Positions 61,965 to 64,000 of a stretch of 64,000 bases of DNA are shown in pieces (the stretch's first letter is position 1; each line of letters starts with the position of its first letter). Source of the stretch: Kribbella pratensis (lineage in GTDB: Bacteria; Actinomycetota; Actinomycetes; Propionibacteriales; Kribbellaceae); contig NZ_SODP01000004.1 of the NCBI RefSeq assembly GCF_004365355.1, positions 528,266-592,265 on the forward strand, given 5' to 3'. The position numbers and the translations under genes were made by a program. The notes beneath the pieces were generated by a model, which was not told where the DNA came from, ran no database searches, and was given only the letters and a program-made list of their open reading frames with translations.

Positions 61965-62560
61965 CCCACCAGTACCGCGTACGCCGCGGGGTCGGCGCGA
62001 TGGAACACGCCTTCGTACGCATCCAGCTTTCGCTCGTCCGCCAGCTCGAGCCGCTGCAACACCGCCCGCGCGAACTGCACCGGCGAGTCCGGCCCCGCCG
62101 TGATCAGGTCCCCACCGACAACAGCCCGCTCGTCGACGTAGTTGCCGACGCCCTGGTATCCGGTCGCCTGCAGATACTCCTTCGCGGCACTCGTGTGCTT
62201 GCGCTCATCCAGCAGCCCCGCCCGAGCGAGCCCAGCAGTCGCGCCGCAGATAGCCGCCACCGGCACCGATGCCTCGAGGAACCGCGCCGCCAACTTCGCG
62301 AACGCGTCCCCACCCCCGTTGTCCCACTGCCCCGACCCAGCCAGCACCAGCAGGTCACCCGTATCCGGCTCGACGTCGGCAATCGTCACGTCCGGCACGA
62401 CCCGCATCCCACCCATGGTCACCACCGGCTCCAGCGACTCCCCCACCGTCACCACAGCCCACGGCACCCCGGTAAACCGCCCCGTCCGCAACTCCACCAC
62501 CAGGTGCCCGATCTCCCAATCCGCCAACGTCTCATAAACCGCCACATAAGCTGTCCTCAT
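61961..62560 (-). CDS. DJ-1/PfpI family protein
   Basis: A 199-residue class I glutamine-amidotransferase-like protein: VYETLADWEIGHL (Glu16), GDLLVLAGSGQW, and the nucleophile elbow Cys105 in AAICGATAGLARAG. Members act as chaperones, deglycases, isonitrile hydratases or peptidases, and this one is not assigned. ATG 62560 (MRTAYVAVYE) is preferred over 62596, which would start inside the operators. First gene of the operon with a MarR regulator. Confidence 0.87.
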   Translation of the reverse strand: MRTAYVAVYETLADWEIGHLVVELRTGRFTGVPWAVVTVGESLEPVVTMGGMRVVPDVTIADVEPDTGDLLVLAGSGQWDNGGGDAFAKLAARFLEASVPVAAICGATAGLARAGLLDERKHTSAAKEYLQATGYQGVGNYVDERAVVGGDLITAGPDSPVQFARAVLQRLELADERKLDAYEGVFHRADPAAYAVLVG

Positions 62561-62561
62561 A

Positions 62562-62594
62562 GACAACATGCTGTCATTTAGACAACATATTGTC
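62562..62594. promoter_or_regulatory. Twin palindromes, candidate MarR operators
   Basis: GACAACATGCTGTC (62562-62575) and GACAACATATTGTC (62581-62594) are near-identical inverted repeats 19 bases apart, immediately upstream of the DJ-1/PfpI ATG (62560). Their place suggests autoregulation of the operon by its MarR protein. Confidence 0.72.
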
Positions 62595-62600
62595 AATGAG

Positions 62601-62990
62601 TCAGGTAGGTGCGTCGACAGTCAGGCCGGCTGCTCGGGCCGCGTCGGCGAGGCGTTTGTCGTAGGTGACGAAGGCGGTGAGCGGCTGGATGCGGAGGGCG
62701 GTCGCGAGGTGGATAGCATCCAGGCTCCGCACGGTCGCCGGCCGAACGGTCTGCGCGAGAATCCGCGTACCTACATCCAGGTCGACGAGGTCGATGAGAT
62801 CCAGGACCAGATGCAGTCGAGACACCGCGTGAGGAGCGTGCCGGGCCAAGGCCCGGAACGACTCGATCTCGGCGAGGACGGAGCTCACCCAACCCACCTC
62901 GGCCCGCTCGTCCAGCCAGTCACGGAGAGCCTGCGATTCGGTCTCGGCGTGGACCAGCTTCACGATCGCGGCCGAGTCGAGGTAGATCAT
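62601..62990 (-). CDS. vapC: PIN-domain ribonuclease toxin VapC
   Basis: A 129-residue PIN-domain protein with the acidic site intact: Asp5 (MIYLDSAA), Glu41 (LAEIES), Asp91 (RSLDAIHLATAL) and Asp111 (FVTYDKRLADAA). VapC toxins cleave RNA, often tRNA, when freed from the antitoxin. Its ATG directly follows the VapB stop (TGAATG). Confidence 0.93.
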   Translation of the reverse strand: MIYLDSAAIVKLVHAETESQALRDWLDERAEVGWVSSVLAEIESFRALARHAPHAVSRLHLVLDLIDLVDLDVGTRILAQTVRPATVRSLDAIHLATALRIQPLTAFVTYDKRLADAARAAGLTVDAPT

Positions 62991-63224
62991 TCAGCGCTCA
63001 CCGTCCCGGTCCTGGGACAGCTCGCCCCCGACGTCGATGCCATCCGGCTCGCCGAGCGGCATTCGCAGTACGGCTCGGCGCATCTCCGCGGCCCGCTCCC
63101 GGCGGGACGCCGCCTCGAGCACCGCTTGTCTGATGACCGCCGAGCGCGAACGCCCGCCCTGCGTCAGCACCGCCAGCGCATGCTCGGTCTCCGCGTCGGT
63201 ACGAATCGTGATCGTGTCCGCCAT
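62991..63224 (-). CDS. vapB: VapB-type antitoxin, ribbon-helix-helix
   Basis: A 77-residue antitoxin: ribbon-helix-helix motif at the N-terminus (MADTITIRTDAETEHALAVL, then RSRSAVIRQAVLEA) and an acidic C-terminal tail that would wrap the toxin. It precedes vapC. An inverted repeat with 8-base arms lies just upstream (63233-63253), expected for autorepression by the VapBC complex. Confidence 0.9.
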   Translation of the reverse strand: MADTITIRTDAETEHALAVLTQGGRSRSAVIRQAVLEAASRRERAAEMRRAVLRMPLGEPDGIDVGGELSQDRDGER

Positions 63225-63232
63225 ACCACCAG

Positions 63233-63253
63233 CGTAAGACGATCTGTCTTACG
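63233..63253. promoter_or_regulatory. VapB operator candidate
   Basis: Arms CGTAAGAC and GTCTTACG separated by GATCT, starting nine bases upstream of the vapB ATG (63224). The perfect symmetry and placement suit a ribbon-helix-helix autorepressor. Confidence 0.75.
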
Positions 63254-63303
63254 AAACCAGAAATTGGATGGTTGGAAGGTGGGTCTACTGGAAGGGTGAG
63301 GGG

Positions 63304-63747
63304 ATGGGTGTGCGGGAGTTGGCGGTGGAGGACTGGAGGCGGCTGTGGCCCTTGGTGAAGGGGTTCGGGACTGAGTTTTCGGAGGTGGAGTCGCGGGGGT
63401 TCTTCGAGGAATTGGTGGAGGATCCGCGGTGGGTGGCGTTGGGGTACGACGATGCTGGGGAGCTGATTGGCTATGCCGTGGTGCAGGACTACGGGACGCA
63501 CTTGCGGGCGGGGCGGAGACATCACGGGCGGTTGCACGATCTGTACGTCATGCCGGGGCGGCGGCGCGGTGGGGTTGGGCGGGCGTTGATGGATGCGGTC
63601 GCGGAGTGGGCGTCGACGCGGGTCCGGCATCTCGAGTGGCAGGGCCATCACGAGCGGGCGGCGCCGTTCTACGAGAAGCTGGGGTATCGCGGTGAGCCGT
63701 GTCCGCAGCCGGACTACCCGACCTTCGAGATCGACTTCGGCAGGTAG
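63304..63747 (+). CDS. GNAT-family N-acetyltransferase
   Basis: A 147-residue acetyltransferase: LHDLYVMPGRRRGGVGRALMDAV is the acetyl-CoA loop (about 80-100) and HERAAPFYEKLGYRGEP the C-terminal motif. The acceptor is unknown. ATG 63304 has GAGGGG upstream; an earlier in-frame ATG at 63268 lacks one. Its end overlaps the convergent transporter gene by 34 bases. Confidence 0.88.
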   Translation: MGVRELAVEDWRRLWPLVKGFGTEFSEVESRGFFEELVEDPRWVALGYDDAGELIGYAVVQDYGTHLRAGRRHHGRLHDLYVMPGRRRGGVGRALMDAVAEWASTRVRHLEWQGHHERAAPFYEKLGYRGEPCPQPDYPTFEIDFGR

Positions 63748-64000
63748 GCGCGGACCTGGAGGAGGCCGGCGAGTGCGGTCGCGGCGGCGAGGATGAGCGC
63801 ACGGTGTACGTCGAGCGTGGCGAGGAGATTCGTCGACACGATCAGCGGAAGGGTCTGCACCAACGACAGCAGCGACTGAAGCCGAGTCAGATGCGATGTC
63901 GGCGTACTGCGAACGAACACCGGCGCAAGGTGGGACGTGAAGAGCCCGATACCGACGCCCTGGAGAAGAGTCGCGCCGACCGCCAGGGAGACGGACGGCG
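63714..64000 (-). CDS. MFS-like transporter, C-terminal part (runs off right edge)
   Basis: The last 94 codons of a polytopic membrane protein. The frame reads SLAVGATLLQGVGIGLF, then THLTRLQ-like cytosolic loop TSHLTRLQSLLSLVQTLP and a final helix ALILAAATALAGLLQV before a short basic tail. The alternating helices and loop resemble the end of a major facilitator protein; a more exact class cannot be given from the fragment. Confidence 0.6.
   Translation of the reverse strand, partial: PSVSLAVGATLLQGVGIGLFTSHLAPVFVRSTPTSHLTRLQSLLSLVQTLPLIVSTNLLATLDVHRALILAAATALAGLLQVRAYLPKSISKVG

Noticed and set aside
62601..63253. VapBC as a sign of a prophage or genomic island
   Set aside because: No integrase, att repeat, tRNA junction or composition shift is visible nearby.

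Overview
The window is high-GC, densely coding DNA from an actinomycete. Supporting signs are many GTG/TTG starts with strong Shine-Dalgarno sequences, 4-nt ATGA/GTGA operon overlaps, Tat and lipoprotein signals, a Cys-Ser-Gly type HutH, kdp with small leader ORFs, zinc-free ribosomal protein paralogues, and an EtfD-type menaquinone-linked oxidoreductase. The family mix suggests a soil Propionibacteriales such as Kribbella; that is an inference from gene content, not shown by a marker gene. I see no insertion sequence, prophage, CRISPR array or origin.

Layout. 1-5974: histidine degradation (hutH, start of hutU), an IclR regulator and a second, divergent ammonia-lyase homologue; a near-identical palindrome lies in front of both lyases. 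6029-7951: zinc-starvation block (CobW-like protein, zinc-free L31, L33, S14). 7993-16716: squalene-cyclase-like repeat protein and a complete kdp potassium-uptake operon (small ORF, kdpF, A, B, C, D, E). 16884-21388: unknown acidic protein, PhzF, beta-propeller protein, MarR-GNAT fusion, methyltransferase. 21467-24053: amidohydrolase + cysteine-dioxygenase-like operon divergent from a LacI regulator, with twin operators. 24116-26432: two SDR enzymes divergent from a PadR regulator, with three ATGT-N8-ACAT boxes. 26562-30904: secreted M36 and S53 proteases. 31234-37309: sugar ABC importer with a YesL-like protein and a GH116-like glycosidase. 37389-40827: aldehyde dehydrogenase + DUF779, divergent from a GAF/winged-helix activator. 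40911-46472: EtfD-like oxidoreductase, lipoprotein, PhoD phosphatase, discoidin-domain protein. 46460-49158: two-component system with a secreted four-repeat protein. 49348-51468: membrane protein, tRNA-Gly(CCC), MarR, dcd. 51524-58843: lipoprotein beta-propeller, DUF4097 protein with a ribbon-helix-helix/collagen-like partner, SDR, a fused membrane protein-lipoprotein. 58955-64000: PL8 polysaccharide lyase, DJ-1/PfpI-MarR operon, VapBC, GNAT and the end of an MFS-like transporter.

The recurring theme is local regulation: most small catabolic operons sit back to back with their own regulator, and the shared intergenic region carries repeated operators that can be read directly. The most unusual proteins are the lyase homologue with altered catalytic residues, the DNA-binding-domain protein with 13 collagen-type Gly-X-Y triplets, the 710-residue membrane protein with an internal lipoprotein signal, a GH116-like protein apparently lacking its nucleophile, and an SDR lacking the catalytic Tyr.
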